A stretch of 64,000 nt of DNA, from positions 124,001-188,000 of the forward strand of contig WHUX01000040.1 of NCBI GenBank assembly GCA_015179025.1, written 5' to 3'. Below the pieces are notes generated by a model. That model was not told the DNA's origin, did not search any database, and saw only the letters and a list, made by a program, of their open reading frames with translations. Numbering within the stretch: the stretch's first letter is position 1; each line of letters starts with the position of its first letter. Both the position numbers and the translations under genes were made by a program. Shown one piece after another: positions 22,770 to 35,870 of this stretch. The stretch is from Terfezia claveryi. Lineage: Eukaryota; Ascomycota; Pezizomycetes; Pezizales; Pezizaceae.

Positions 22770-25700
22770 TGGTCCTTATTGCCTATGATTTTCGTGTGCC
22801 CTGGCGGCATAAAACCCGGGAGGTGGTAGTCTGGGAAAGTCACAAATACCTTAGGCAAACAGCCGTCGTGGCGTATAGGGTCTGTGGTGCGTGATGGGAA
22901 GGAAGGCCAGTTGAGATCTGAACAGGAAGACAAGTTTGTGTGCTTCATAGATTGGGACTGGTTTTTCTTACGCTGAGCTCATCGATTTAGCTTCATACCA
23001 ATTGATAATTAGTTTTAATATTTTGGATATCAAAGTAGGAACGGAACCGTGCTTCGAGTACTTTAAGCCCCTTCAAAGTGCACATGCTAAGACGGCGTCC
23101 CGCAGCTGCCACCACCATACGGTAGAAATCTTACCTATAAACCATACACCTAAGCATCTAAGGCAGTATCGAATAATGCAGAGATAACCAGACTACAGAG
23201 ATTGTATAGGAAGAAGGAGCCACGGAAATCAAGCCACGCCCGACGGAGGAAAAATAAGTATTCAAGCCCATCATATACACCAGGGCATAGGGCATGTTAA
23301 ACAGTCATATCCAAAAGTTTGTCAATGATTAGTTCTTCAGCTGGCCGTCATAACACATTGCTGGACTTAAGTTTTTGCCTCAAGGTAGATACTGCCGAAC
23401 CATGGCTTTAGGAACGTAGTCGGTTTGTCGTAAGTTAACGGCTAGCGCTACGCAAATAAATATGTACCTATAGCTAGATATTCTTGGTAAGTGAACGAGA
23501 TCTCCGAGAATAGATAGATCTATAGAACCATACAGTAATTAGGTGGCTGTTCCATTGACCAGTCATTGAATCTGGCATCTGACGATACGGAAGCCTGTGT
23601 CCCTAAGTACACTAAGAGTACTTAATACTTAAGTAGGTTTATCCAGCCGAAGCTTTCAAGTTCCAAATTATCCCAGGGACCATAGCAAAGAACGTAAGAA
23701 CTTTCTTTATTCTCATACTCTTTTGCTCTCCTCTCTTGGAAACTCATGGATTAAATCAAACAGTTGAGTTACACTGATTTACTCTCCATGTTTAGCCACA
23801 TGCATGTTCCTTCTACTGGGTGTTTATGTGCCCTGAGCAACTTATTTTTGGGGTATGACGAGAACACTGGTGCCTATCGTACGAGATCACTGTGCCCGCT
23901 GCCCTGGCATTTTATACGTTTCAGTCGAAGGAGAGGCCTGTTCAGTTTCAGGATGGACTCAGTCCCGTCAAATCACCTTCTCCGTAGAGTTGGTAGGTGC
24001 TACAAGAGGAATTGTATCAAATTAATTCTACTTCAGGTGACAAATATAGGTATTACTTACTAACCTACATATTTCGCCCTTTCCTTAGAAACTTAGATTA
24101 ATCAGTCTTCGTAGTATCTAGACCCAATCCACAGTTGAATAGGCAATTTTCACAAATACCCTGTGAATGCTCCGTACCATAGAACTGGTATACCTCCAAA
24201 CTGTGTTGTCATTAGGTATGAAGTAACCCAGTATATTTTATATATGTAGTATATATCTAGGGCACATCAACACTGAAACCTATATTTAGCAGACCTCGGA
24301 AGCAACCGAGACCTGAAACATGCCAAGAATAAACAAAAGCTACCTAAACGAAAAAAACGTGGTGGATACCAAAGTCTCCATTACTGATTTGGGTTTCATC
24401 TACAAAGTTTTTCTCACGAACATCCCCCACATCTCCTTGTCTGGCGCTTCTCAGCATTGAATGTGAAGAATAAGCCTAATCCACAGGAGATAACTTGAAG
24501 CAAGGGCTATTCTGCATAATAGGAAAACGGCACTGATGTCAGCTTCTAGGCCGCTAGTTCGCGAACTCTCGTGATTTGGTAGCGTAGACTGATGTCTCTC
24601 GCGTCGTTTCGGACCGATTAATCGATACTAGAGCACTGTTACAAGGTAGTGAAAATAAAACCCCCAGTAGTGTGGAGACTAGTTTGCGGAGATGAAGGTT
24701 CTTGCTTTGAAGTAGTCTGGTTGCACTACCCTCGCAGCCTTAACATCTAAACCTACATGCCGCTAATATAAACACACCCACCAACCTAAAAGACACCGTC
24801 GGAATACCAATACATTCCGATGTATTGGACTCTGGGTCTATTAAGGATAACGTAGGGCCGTCTTGCCATGATACATATGTATAATATGTGGTAGGAGAGG
24901 TTGACAGACTAGAAACACCATCCTAAACAACTGCCTCGAGCATCTAACTAGCTATGAGCCCAAATGGTTCCGGGCGGTTGAAAAGCTTAAGGGTGAGACC
25001 CACGGGGCCTGGTTGCCATGTCCTTAGCTTCAGGGAAATTCCTTTATGCTTCAGCGGGATCGATGATAATTAGTGAAATGGAGCACCCCCCTTTGTTGGT
25101 TGTGTACGGAGTATACGTACCCACTAGTTGAAGTCATTTGTAAATTAAAGGGAGCCGTATCTATCGTCTTATCCAAACATATACAAGACAGAATATACAT
25201 ATGTATCTTTCAGAGTCGTTGTGCAAAATAACATATGTATATCCCGCGAAGCTTGATAATCAGGCCATGCAATTGAGACATAGGCGATTTCTAGGGTGCA
25301 TGTGCTCTTTGTGGAATGGACTGTCAAGCACTCCCGGTGCCCAGGGTATTTATCGGAGGCCATATTAACTATTCAAGTATCCGTAATCTTACTGTTTCTC
25401 CCGAGCACTCTGGGCTTGCCCCTGTGCCTAAAAATTGTGTCATACCCAGTTAGTCAGGTCAAATGAAGCGCCTAATAGGTTTGAAACGGGAGTATACTCT
25501 CGATACACTCACAATACATAGGGCCTGAAGTTAACCGGAGTACGAGGGATAAACGGTCCTGGTTTCTATTAAACTAAAATTACTACTCCGGAATGATTTG
25601 ATGCATAGGTATGGCTGTGGTTTCATTGTGAGTTATTTGAAGTAAACCAGGTATGGTGAATTCGCATGCCGATACCGGGGTCTGAGATTTGACGCCCTAG

Positions 25701-26998
25701 ATACTTATACCGCCTGAAGACTGGCTTTCTAATCTAATATTTTCCTGCTGTCTATTTTGGAACCACCGCCACACGTGGATACCGAAATCGGTGTAGCGTG
25801 GACTTTGCCCAACCCAAAGTGGCGATGCATGTAAGCTTGCTCGACTTAAGCGGCATTGTTTTCGAGGGCCTAAATTTAGAAACGAAACTTTTAGTTTTTT
25901 GTGGCACAAGAAACGTCTCTTTTCCTACACAAAGACGTTCAAAAGACCACGGCAAACTTGAAGGCCCCCCGTTCCTGGCTGGTTGCACACGTCTCCTGCT
26001 CAATGTTTCAAGTTCCGAATCTAATATTCACTCCATGCGCTGCCCGAACAAGCTTATGTAGAATTAGAGTTGTTTTGACACACGACGCAGCTTGATGTTG
26101 TTTCCATTATGCTATTTAGTATACGGGGGATTGTGCAAATAGCATCAGCCAGATACGCTTTGCAGTGTGTGATATTGAAAAGCTGTTAAGTCAGCCATTG
26201 ACTAATGGTGTCGCATTTGATTGGCTCGGGTGCAGGTCAGAATCCCTGGAGAGGAATGGCTGAACAAGCTCTCACCATGCAAGCGAGCGAATAGGGCAAA
26301 TATCACTTGGTAGAGAGACGCCATGCAGCACAATAAAATATGTGCATCCGCCTAGAGCTTTGTTGCTGGCAGCCCCTCACGACCCACTTCAAGTCGCCAC
26401 CCAGCCAGCTGCTCCAGCCCGATATCGAGGAAGCTTCAAACTGGGAATACCTGTATGTAGCTGTAGCTGGGCAGCAGGAGAGATCTAGACTGGGTGCGGG
26501 AGAAGGCTGAGGTGAGCTGTGACTGCCTGCTAGCGAGTGCGGAGGCCGATGCGAGGGCAGTGATAAAGCATACAGGGAGAGGACTTCGCGCTGGGGTTGA
26601 TGTGATTGACAGAACTCGGTATGCAGCCGTGTGGGCGGAAATGGGCCCTAGCCATTTTCATGTATGGTTCGGTTCACACACACCATGACCACCAGCCTCA
26701 CGTACAGTATAAGATCAGCCATTGTCCACTTCTCTCTCTCCCCTCCACTCCCACTCCACTGCATATCCAACCACCATCACCAGCCTCCTGCTTTCTCATA
26801 TTCGATTGTCTTGGTTTCTTTTCTCTTTGACTAGGAAAAAGATACTCAATAACCCAACCGCTCCCTTGATTGAGTCGCTATTTAGTAGACGTACCGGTCC
26901 TACAACTACAAATAGCAGCCTCCACCAATCCTTTAGCAGAACATATCCCCTACATCTTAATTTAATACTCCATTCCATCACATCAAAAGATAATAAAA
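22770..26998. other. gene-poor spacer with dispersed motif copies
   Basis: Carries AACCAGACTA at 23186 and its reverse at 24713, the latter followed by the same GCACTACCC found after the copy at 5084. Short ORFs at 23764-24063 and 25700-26090 show no family features and occur on both strands. The last 300 bases are the pyrimidine-rich 5' region of the SOD gene. Confidence 0.6.
26708..26713 (+). promoter_or_regulatory. possible TATA box of the SOD gene
   Basis: TATAAG about 290 bases before the ATG, followed by a CT-rich stretch of the kind that often precedes fungal start sites. Confidence 0.35.
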
Positions 26999-27738
26999 AT
27001 GCAAATCATCACCAAGTCTGCTGTCGCCATCGTTCTCTTCGCCGCCACAGTATTCGCCGTCGACGCACCAGTCGAGGGGGACCCCACCAAGATAACCGGT
27101 GCTTACGGAGATGCTAAGGCTTACCCAGAGCAACCAGTTGGAAAGGAATATTTGGCAGACTTCACTGGCACCAAGTTGAGCGGAGGAGTCATCTTCAGTC
27201 CCGCTTCTGGAAAAGATGGTGTTAAGGTTGAGGTAAAGCTCAGTGGCTTGCCCAGCGAAGGTGGCCCATTCACCTACCATATTCACGACCAGCCAGTCCC
27301 AGCCGATGGAAACTGCACCCTCACCCTAGCTCATTTGGATCCCTTCATTCGTGGACAGAAGGTTCCTTGTGACCCCAGCCGTCCTCAATCTTGTGAGGTT
27401 GGTGATCTCGCTGGAAAGCACGGAAAGATCCCCGCAGATACCAATGGTAAGATTACAACTTGTATTGCTTATACTTATGCAGATTACTAACTAAGCCCCC
27501 TACAGGTACCTATTTCAAGACCTACGATGACCTCTACTTCAGTTTGACCCAGGGTGAAGGCTCTTTCATTGGAAACCGCTCTGTCGTTGTGCACACCAAC
27601 GACACCAAGCGCTATGCCTGCGCCAACATCAAAGAATTTAGGAGCTCCGACTCTGACAGTTCCGGAAATAGGTTCGGGCAAGGTATCTGGGGTTGTGGCC
27701 TCGGTGTTGCCGTTGGAATGAAGTTCTTGTTGGTCTAA
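26999..27738 (+). CDS. secreted, probably GPI-anchored Cu-only superoxide dismutase
   Basis: Exons 26999-27446 and 27506-27738 (phase 1, 59-base intron with ACTAAC branch site) give 226 aa. Residues 1-20 form a signal peptide (IITKSAVAIVLFAATVFA). The SOD core has HIH at 94-96, AHLDPF with H112, and SVVVH with H179, the four expected copper ligands. The zinc-site loop of SOD1 is shortened, as in fungal SOD5-type Cu-only enzymes, though GKHGK keeps one His (141). NCT, NRS and NDT are potential N-glycosylation sites. The C-terminus is a Ser/Asp/Gly stretch followed by a hydrophobic tail (CGLGVAVGMKFLLV), fitting GPI attachment. Known role of the family: dismutation of superoxide at the cell surface. 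It stands alone between spacers. Confidence 0.9.
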
Positions 27739-30700
27739 GGTGCCAATCCTGGCTATTTGTCAATTGTGATGAATCACGAAAAATGAACTGGGTTAATGGC
27801 TGGATAAATGGATGGAGTGGAGGTGGTTATGCAGTTCAATGTTCACTTCTGTACAAAGTATCTGTTTTTTTTTTATTTAACTATCATCACGTTTGGATTT
27901 TGAATTCTGGGAGCTTCATTCCGCGGCATCTAAGGGTCCTGTTAAACATACTACTTTAGAAATTTGTTTGTTGTTGGGTTCTTGCTTCCTGGGTCTGGGG
28001 GAGTTTTTTCTGCTTCACTACATCTTACACAATTACCAATTAAACCTGGAGCTTGCTTCGCTAATCTTGCCCCATATGGAATAGGCCGTGTTTCACAGAT
28101 ACAAGTACCCCAGCCAGCGCAATTTAACACCTTCGCTTTTGGCTAGGCCGGGTTGCACAAAAGAACAATGTTCAAGGTGGTGATTAATATTGCAAAGATT
28201 AACCCGCCGCATGACTCGGCGTTGTTGGATGGAATCATGAGTTTTCTTTCATTCTACTGTTTGTGTTCTCATGCCGTCAGAACCGATATCAACCATTGGG
28301 TACAGTGGAGGACCTTATTGGAAATGGATAGGAAGCTGATAGCCGGCAGCCGGCAACATACAGCTGTAATTTTCGCGCCGCTCGCGCTTACGGATAGGTA
28401 GAGACAAAATATAACAGGATGTGCATCTGTGAGACATGGCAGGTACCGTTCCTACTAAAAGTCAACTTCTGCTGAATTGTAAGCTGGAAACTGTCTTGCC
28501 AGTGGCCATTTGTGGGATATCCATAGGCAAATTTGACTTGATAATCAATTGGTCTTGGGGAGTCGTCCTGCCCGTTGAATGCCCCTCTTAAACGAGGGAG
28601 ATTACCAGGCCGCGTGCACTGGAAACAGTTCTAGTCGTGGTAATTGGGAGTGATTGACCCCTTGGTGCGTATGATTGGTCTCATGATCAACGTTTGATGG
28701 TAACGTTCAGAATGATGTTCAGGAATGCCTATGTAGATGTAGCCATTTACGTCCCGATTTGCGTTTGTAGATGGGTTGACTGCTGAGTAGAATATATCTA
28801 TCAATTCTATAGGTACCTATATAGAGTACGCATAAACATCTATATTATCAACGGCCGTTAACAGAGTTCATATGTACCATTGCGATTGGGTAGGTATCTA
28901 ATCGCCTGGCAAATTAGTAAAAATGTGAATTCATGCATGTAAACGTGCCAAATGTATACTCTACTCCCGGTAGGGGGTAAGGTTAACATTAATTAATCAA
29001 AGAAGGCAAGGGGTACGTACATTTATGGGAAAGGTAACCTAATTAATACTGAGGGGATTGCGTGGGCTTCAACCTAGCTAACTACTTATCATATATATAT
29101 CGCAAAAAAATTCAACGTCCCTTGTATAATCGGACTCCTGTACCTGCGTCCTGCAACTAGGCTAAGACAACATAACACACAAGTAATGTACATACCACCC
29201 AATGTATATTGAGAAAAAGAAAGAACTCCTCATTATCCCAGACTACTCATATCCCACTTTTCATTGCATGCAATGAAACTTCCAAAAAAAAATGTTATAT
29301 ATGGAATGCCCCATGTTATATCCCAAGCCCCCCTGCTCACCCCAATGTGCGGAAATTAGATATAACTGGAAAAATAGTTCAATGGAATTATTAGTTTCCA
29401 TATACGTCTAGTACATCGCATACTTGCAAATAGGGGGGTCCCAACCAGACTAAGGGGGTCCTGGAACGAACGCATGTTGTTTACATAATCTTGAGAGCTG
29501 GGAATGTCAAACGATTGGGAGGACTAGTCATACAGTATTACATAGTCTGGTTAACGTACAGTACGTATTACACTCTGGGTTAGGTTACATACTTGATTAT
29601 ATGTAGTTCTTCGTACCTTGACCAACGCATAGTTGTGATGCCTTGGCGGATAATCTGCGACCTCCAAAAAAAAATCGATTACGGAGTGGGGATTCTTACG
29701 TATACCCTAGGAAAAATTTTTTGGTGCCAGTCCCTGCCTACTACCCACCGCTCATGTTGCGCCAAAGGTATTCGTGCCTGCACTCTTGGCCGTATATGTA
29801 GCTGTAGGTTGCCCGCGTCTAGGGGCTGTTGAAGTATGGAGGATGGCCCAAGCAGATTTGAGGTGTGCATACTTGCACCAGCCCTTAATTACTTACCGTT
29901 CAATCTTTGGCAGATTCAGTCGTCGCTCTATGTAATGCCCTAGGAATCTTGTTTCAAGAATCACCCACACCCACATACGAGTCATGAGGTTTTAAAATAT
30001 AAAATGAAATAAAAAGGTGTTTTAAGATCTAGTCTCTGCTCTTTCTACTCACGCCAAAGCGTGGTGGTATATCCGATGGCTGGAATGTTAAAGCCTGAGA
30101 GGCCGACTTTTCCGAGTTGGAACATTTCCCCAGTGCTTGTGCTTTGGAGTTACCCTCAAGTCTCGTTGAAATGCTCATATGCGAGTATTAAAACCAGTCT
30201 AATTAACCTTAGTGAGTTATCCAGCACTATTGTGATTTTACTCCTACTAGGTATCCCTGTAGTTGAAGCTGAAGCAATTGCAGTGCAGTGTACTGATAGT
30301 CGGTCTTAGATTACTGCAGTTTGTTTGCGGAACTGGATGCTTTCAGGAATTGTTTTATGCATAGAATATATATGGTCGATTGGTGCCGGAAAAACTCTTT
30401 GTAAGAAAAGGACTAACCGATCTTGAATTATTTGTTAGGGTTAGGTTGTTTTAATGCGATTTTGTTTCTAGATTTGATCACTCCAAGACTCTGTATATTT
30501 AGAAAAAGGTAAGCTTACCCTCAACCACACATGATTCTGACACGGGACTCGACTGGTTTATCTTTAGAAACATTTTTTTGAAACATTTACAGAGTTAGGG
30601 CGTGTGCGCCAACCAGACTAAGGGCGCGTCTGTAAACTCAATCGCATATTTTTGTTCTCCTCTGCTTTCCTACTGGCAGACATACCTTAATAATGGATAC

Positions 30701-31370
30701 CCAGGCTCCCACATGCTCATGAAAAAAGACGTAAAAACGGAGTAGTATCATTTCAAAGAGTCCTAACCTATCAAAATCACTTATGCACAAACAGTCCCAA
30801 AACATAGATGCAACTAAACACTGTCAAATTCTCCGCTTCAACAACTCTAAGCGATAGCCCATGAGTGGTACAGCTTCAGTTCTTGCCTCTCTTCCCCTCA
30901 GTTCTCTTCATTGCCGCATTTAGCTTCCCCACCTTGAGCAATTCCCACAAACCCACCTCAACACCCTGGATTCCTCCCGCGCCCAAAACTGTCAACCCGT
31001 TGTTGTTGAAAAACAGATCTTATGCCAGCTTAACCATTACATAGCATATAGTATAATAGACACAATTCTCCCTCCTCACGAGGTAAATACCCCTGTAGCC
31101 ACAAACCAATTAATAATCTAATGAACGCGCCGTAACAATACAATACTTCAGTAAACAACGATTTAATGCCGGCGAAAGGCTCCTCAAGTGATAAGATGTG
31201 CATGTTGAAAAAGCACTGCTGGTGGAATTTGACGAGTCGAGAAGGGAACGAGCAAACAGAATACCAACTAACAGGGACACAATACAAACCAAACCAGACA
31301 AACAAGGCGAATGGAGAAAAGGAAGGTACTTGCGTAAGGCTAAAACGAATATAGTGCAGAATTTTTTTTT
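27739..31370. other. gene-poor spacer with dispersed motif copies
   Basis: Contains AACCAGACTA at 29443 and 30611 and the reverse at 29543, plus AT-rich sequence around 28790-29110. Several short ORFs lack family features. A T-run at 31362-31372 overlaps the end of the kinase gene. Confidence 0.6.
29443..29552. repeat. 110-bp segment bounded by the motif in inverted orientation
   Basis: AACCAGACTA at 29443-29452 faces TAGTCTGGTT at 29543-29552, the arrangement of terminal inverted repeats. The flanks (CC on the left, AA on the right) show no clear target duplication, so mobility is unproven. Confidence 0.45.
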
Positions 31371-32889
31371 TTACTCTTCTGCCCACCTAGTCTCCCTCAA
31401 GCCTCCCATTTCACCACCCAGGAATGCCTTCTTCCAGGCGAAGTATTCCCTTAGTCTTATCTCCGCATATGCGGCATAATCAAAGTCGATTTGGGAGATG
31501 GTCTCTTGGATGAGTGCCCAAATGCCCCTAATAAAAAGCGAGTACCATTAGCAAACTTGGATAAGCATCTCTTGATGTCTACTCACCAATAGAACCCAGG
31601 CAGCCCTCTGAAGGAATCGACCTCCCCCATGAGTGCCTCTTCGTCCTCTTCCGGGACCTTGGCACAAGGCCTTTCCCCACGGTTATGCGCGTGGAACGAT
31701 TTTAAGTACGCCCGAATAAATTCCCGCCGCACAGAGCGGGTTGGGAGAAGATTGTAATCACATTCGAATCCACCCCATTCAGAAAAGTGATTTGCGATGT
31801 CGAAGGCTCGTTCACAAGGGGTACCATACCTATACCCCACGACCCAAACAGTTAGCACCATAGTAGGTCTAATCAGCCGGGGAAGAATAGGTAGTACGTA
31901 CTCATAATCAATGAAATGCACACTCTTGGATCCTGCTATAGCTCCAATCCTCTCCTCCATCAACCCATCCTCCCCTTCCTTCTTCCTTTCAGGCAGAATA
32001 ATCACATTCCCATTCAAGAGATCACAGTGTCCAAAGATAAGTCCTACGCCACCATCCATACCCTTCAACCCACTCTCTTCACTCAAAAACCTCAACTCAC
32101 TAAGTAACTCTTGCTTCCTCGCTGCCTGAGCCGGGGTGCCGTTTGGGAGGGCCCCAACCCACCTTTGCATGACTCCCCAAAGGTTATTCTCGGTAAAGGG
32201 GATAGGAGCAGCGAGAGGGTCTAGAAGAGAGTCGTCCCGTGGCTGATGACCATGGTCGACGGGGAGCACGCCGTGCCATTCTCCGAGACGGTTCGCGACG
32301 GCGAGGTAGATGGGGCGTTCGGAGAGGTCATTGACCGTGCAGACGTTGCCCGCAACATATCTATAGAGAAGGCCGTTGTTGAAACGAGCGAGGAGAGCTG
32401 GGGCGAGGCCGTATGAGGAGAGGAGGGCGTGTGAGGTGCATTCACCTAGATGATGTTAGTTGCCAAACTACTTGTGGAGCCTGGAGAGGCTACGAACGTT
32501 CTCGATCAATTAGAATGCTAGTGTCACGACCGTATGCACGGAGGAGAACGGCGTCTTTGTCTTGGTCTTTGGTCGAATTGACACATTTGAGCAGCTAAAC
32601 CAGAATACAATCTTCGTCAGCTTCATTCGGATCCTACCCTCTCAACCCAGAGGAATCTGAGAGGGAGCTCTTAACGCACAGTATTCGTAATGCCATCCGT
32701 GAACCTAACGAACCCCAAATCTTTCACTTCCCAGTCTGGGAACAACGTCAGGATTAAGTGCGTAGCTGAGCTGTGAGAGTTGTGGGGATTGTAGGATAAC
32801 GGGATGAATTTAATCTTCTGCTGGGCTACTTGTTGGGTGTTATTTGAGCTAGAACCCGGTGCACTACTGCTGCCGTGTACTGTTGCCAT
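31371..32889 (-). CDS. EKI1: ethanolamine kinase / choline kinase family
   Basis: Five exons, 32889-32680, 32594-32498, 32445-31902, 31829-31587 and 31527-31371, join in phase to 416 aa. Exon 2 gives the kinase start region with LLRAYGRDTSILIDRER. Exon 3 has SYGLAPALLARFNNGLLYRY and the catalytic GHCDLLNGN (Brenner-type HxDxxxxN). Exon 3/4 joins as FIDYEYG, the metal-binding DYE motif, followed by AFDIANHFSEWGGFECDYN. All splice sites restore the family order without gaps. Known reaction: ATP-dependent phosphorylation of ethanolamine (or choline), the first step of the Kennedy pathway for phosphatidylethanolamine. The DIANHFSEWGG block favours ethanolamine over choline kinase, but substrate cannot be decided by eye. 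The stop codon lies in a T-run (A-run on the coding strand). Confidence 0.9.
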
Positions 32890-33819
32890 TACTAGGCTTT
32901 AAGAAATGATTCTGCGTCTCGGTATTGGTATATTGAGCAAATTCAAGATGGGCAGGTGGTACTAGAAAAATGGGCGAATGGTAAGTGTGCAGAACTGAGC
33001 CTGGGAGAGGAGGGTTTGTGCAATAACTAATTGTGCCAGTTATGTATGCCTCTCGAAGTGGTTTGGTTGGCTTTCTGAAGGAATGGTCGCTCAATGCACG
33101 AGCGCGTGATGGCTGGCAGAGAGGCAGCGTTATATGGAAACTAGAACTTGTTTGTGAACTGAGGGCGATGGCGAGATGCCCAAGTGCTCCCATGGCCAAT
33201 TACTTTGGGGCTCCATCTCACCCAGGCTTGCATCGGACTGGGGAAGATGTCGTGTGCAAGTGTCGTGTGCTCCTCCAGAGGCTCTGCCACCATGTTGGTT
33301 TCATACGATTGCCTTCAAATTTCGTGGGACAGCCAGTTGGAATTGCAGAGTGTCATTTCCAATGAAGGAGCATCTCGCGTGACGCTTCTCCGGACAGGGC
33401 TACGGCCTGTACTGAATGCACATTGCCCCCACGCTCTCACTCTGGCAACCCTTTTCGACTACCTATGCAATCGATTATCTTCAGCTGATTCCAAAACAAA
33501 CGGCGCGGCCTCAGAATTCGAGGGCCGTATCTAGGAAAACTCGGCACCGCTCCGGGATCCAACTTCGCCCTCCATCTCAACTTTTCCCTATGTGCCCCCT
33601 ATGTGCCTGCATCTGCCGCAGGCCAAGGATAGAGGCCCTTGTTTGTCCAGGGTCGCTGGCCTTGCCGAGCCATGTGATGAATAAGAGCCGCATACTCGTT
33701 GAATCGTGAGGCTGGGAAACATCCATAGAAGCCGATGCTGTCCGATAAGGCATTCTTACGAATACAAACTATTGGGAACTTCTAGTCTCCTCCGAGCTTA
33801 GTAGATAGCGGCTCCGCGA
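32890..33819. other. spacer between head-to-tail minus-strand genes
   Basis: Overlapping short ORFs are present on both strands (for example 33033-33365), with no recognisable domain. The part next to 32890 is the upstream region of the kinase gene. Confidence 0.5.
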
Positions 33820-34368
33820 CTATGGTCTTATCAGATGGGTACTACATATCAATAAATTGCAAAGCCTCAACCATTCAAAATTCATCAAGGTACTCAAATT
33901 ATGTGTGCAACAAGAAGCGCAAAAAGGAGCCGATTGACCCGATCTCAAACACCAAACGCAAGCTGAAAGAGAAAAGACACAGCCTTGAAGTCCATATGGA
34001 TGGAGAAAGACTCCTAAATCTTGTTCTACCTCAGCAGAGGCCTTCTCTCCCCTCCCCCTCCCCCTCCCCCTCCCCTCCTCCTCCCCTTCCTCCTCCCATG
34101 CCCCCGGAATCCGCTGTGGCTCCTCTCTCCTCCACAATAACCATCCCCTCGTCCACCCACCCCACCCTTCCGTGCCCCACCCCGCGGGAAGAGGACTTTC
34201 CAGCCCTAGCCAAGCCCAAAGCCCCTCTGGCTCACTCTCCCATAAACTCCACTCCCGTCTTCGCCGCTCCCTCATTTTCCACCACGCATATATTAACGCG
34301 AGAAGTCCGACAACAAGTAATGTCGCTATGACGGTAGTGATAATACAGAGGAAGTTGCGTGTGGACAT
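33820..34368 (-). CDS. doubtful small single-pass membrane protein
   Basis: From the ATG at 34368 the frame gives MSTRNFLCIITTVIATLLVV then GLLALIYAWWKMRERRRREW: a clear hydrophobic helix followed by a basic stretch, the layout of a small anchored protein. The rest (182 aa in total) is Trp/Gly/Arg-rich, passes through a GGGGAG hexanucleotide repeat (34049-34080) and ends in Cys-rich sequence that looks non-coding, so the real C-terminus may differ by an intron or a frameshift. The frame is also open upstream to 34572. Nothing identifies a family. Confidence 0.35.
   Translation of the reverse strand: MSTRNFLCIITTVIATLLVVGLLALIYAWWKMRERRRREWSLWESEPEGLWAWLGLESPLPAGWGTEGWGGWTRGWLLWRREEPQRIPGAWEEEGEEEGRGRGRGRGEKASAEVEQDLGVFLHPYGLQGCVFSLSACVWCLRSGQSAPFCASCCTHNLSTLMNFEWLRLCNLLICSTHLIRP
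34049..34080. repeat. CCCCTC hexanucleotide repeat
   Basis: About five near-perfect CCCCTC units; read on the minus strand they give a Gly/Arg or Gly/Glu dipeptide run depending on frame. Confidence 0.85.
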
Positions 34369-35127
34369 GTTGCACCCGAGGGCTCGTGTGCGGAGTTCCC
34401 AGCGTTCGTTGGCGAAGGGACAGATCCTGGAATTGTAAATGGGGGAGAGGATGGAGGGGCGGGGAGGCAGGTGTTGGACTACAGATGCGAGAGATGTTAG
34501 TGGTTGGTTGCTAGGGACGAATAGATTAAGTAGAGAGTGTGCGGGAGAGGCACGTATGGACACCAGCCACAATTAAAGGTGGGGTGTTTGTCGAGACAAG
34601 AGTCACAGGTATTGAGCCTCCAGCACTTGTGGAAGAGGGAGCTTGGGGGTAGAATATCGAGATTTAGATCTGGAAACCAATAGAGTTAGCTGGGGATAGC
34701 TACAGTAGGTTATATATGCGCAACCATACCAAGCACGAGACTACCATACCAGATAGGAACTGAGTAGCATTCCAGTCCATCTCTTCGCTACCTCTACCTC
34801 TAGCAGAGGCAAAGGCGATACAGCAAACCTGACTATGTAAGTCAGATCTGTCACCAACGAAGGAATGATGTGTTTGTTATCATTCTCCAGGTCTACGGGC
34901 TGAAGCTTGCATATTTCATGAGCTCAATGAATAACAGTGCCCACTTCTACCTTTGCCTATGCGTATTTCTGATCCTCAGATCAAACTACCGGAAGCTAAG
35001 CCACATCTGAAATTAATACAAAACATATACCTGGCATCAACACAGAAAAGGCACGATAGCTTTTACCAATTCAATCGAGCTCAATTTGAACCCTATCATC
35101 GCCTAAACCCGATAACCCCCGACCATT
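34369..35127. other. spacer, probable upstream region of EMP24
   Basis: No gene found apart from the upstream extension of the doubtful membrane ORF on the minus strand. The final part is AC/CT-rich, ending directly at the EMP24 start. Confidence 0.5.
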
Positions 35128-35870
35128 ATGAGGTGCATCTTTGTCTTCTTGGCTGCCGCAGCTGCCTCGGTTGTCTCAGCACATAATGTCCAGCTTGCTG
35201 CACACTCGAGGGAATGCTTCCATGAAGATCTTCATAAGGATGACCAGATGAGTGTTTCCTTTCAGGTTGGAGATAGGGAGTTTGGGCATTCGGGAAATCT
35301 GGATATTGATTTCTGGGTAAGTTAGTATCATTTGAGCGAGGGGGTTTGTTCAAGCTGAAGCTGTCTATGTTTGAATTGAGACATTGCGTTCCATATACCC
35401 ACCTTGTCCTCTTGCGGCTTTTGAAAGCACTCACTAACCCTTCATAGATAACCGACCCCAAAGGCAGCCTACAGGTCAACGAACGTGCCGTTTCCTCCGG
35501 CGTCCACACCTTCACTGTCAAGCACGACGGCCGACACATCTACTGCTTCTCCAACGACAACTACTCCGCGGCCAGCAAAGAAGTCTCCTTTAACGTCCAC
35601 GGTGTTGTCTATGTTCCCGAGCCCCCCCCAGGATCTCCTCCAAGCGACCCCCTCGAACACGAAATCCGTCAACTCTCAGAACTACTTTCCCAGGTCAAGG
35701 ATGAACAGGAGTATATTGTCATGAGAGAGAGGAACCATAGGAATACTGCTGAAAGCACAAACGCAAGGGTCAAGTGGTGGAGTATTTTTCAGTTGGGGGT
35801 TGTGACCGGAAACTCTGCATGGCAGGTGTGGTGGATTCGGAGATTCTTCGAGGTAAAGAGGGTGGTGTAG
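35128..35870 (+). CDS. EMP24: p24-family cargo receptor of ER-Golgi vesicles, p24-beta (TMED2) type
   Basis: Exons 35128-35316 and 35448-35870 (phase 0, 131-base intron with CACTAAC branch site) give 203 aa, the usual p24 length. Residues 1-18 are a signal peptide. The GOLD domain follows: an early Cys in HSRECFHEDLHKDD, IDFWITDPKGSLQV across the splice junction, a second Cys in YCFSN, and SKEVSFNVHGVVYV. A coiled-coil stretch (EIRQLSELLSQVKDEQEYI) leads to one membrane helix near residues 168-190. The cytosolic end RRFFEVKRVV has the FF COPII signal and terminal VV, nearly the same as the p24-beta tail, which is why I name it EMP24. Known role: cargo selection and vesicle formation between ER and Golgi. 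It converges on ARF1, which acts on COPI vesicles in the same pathway. Confidence 0.92.
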
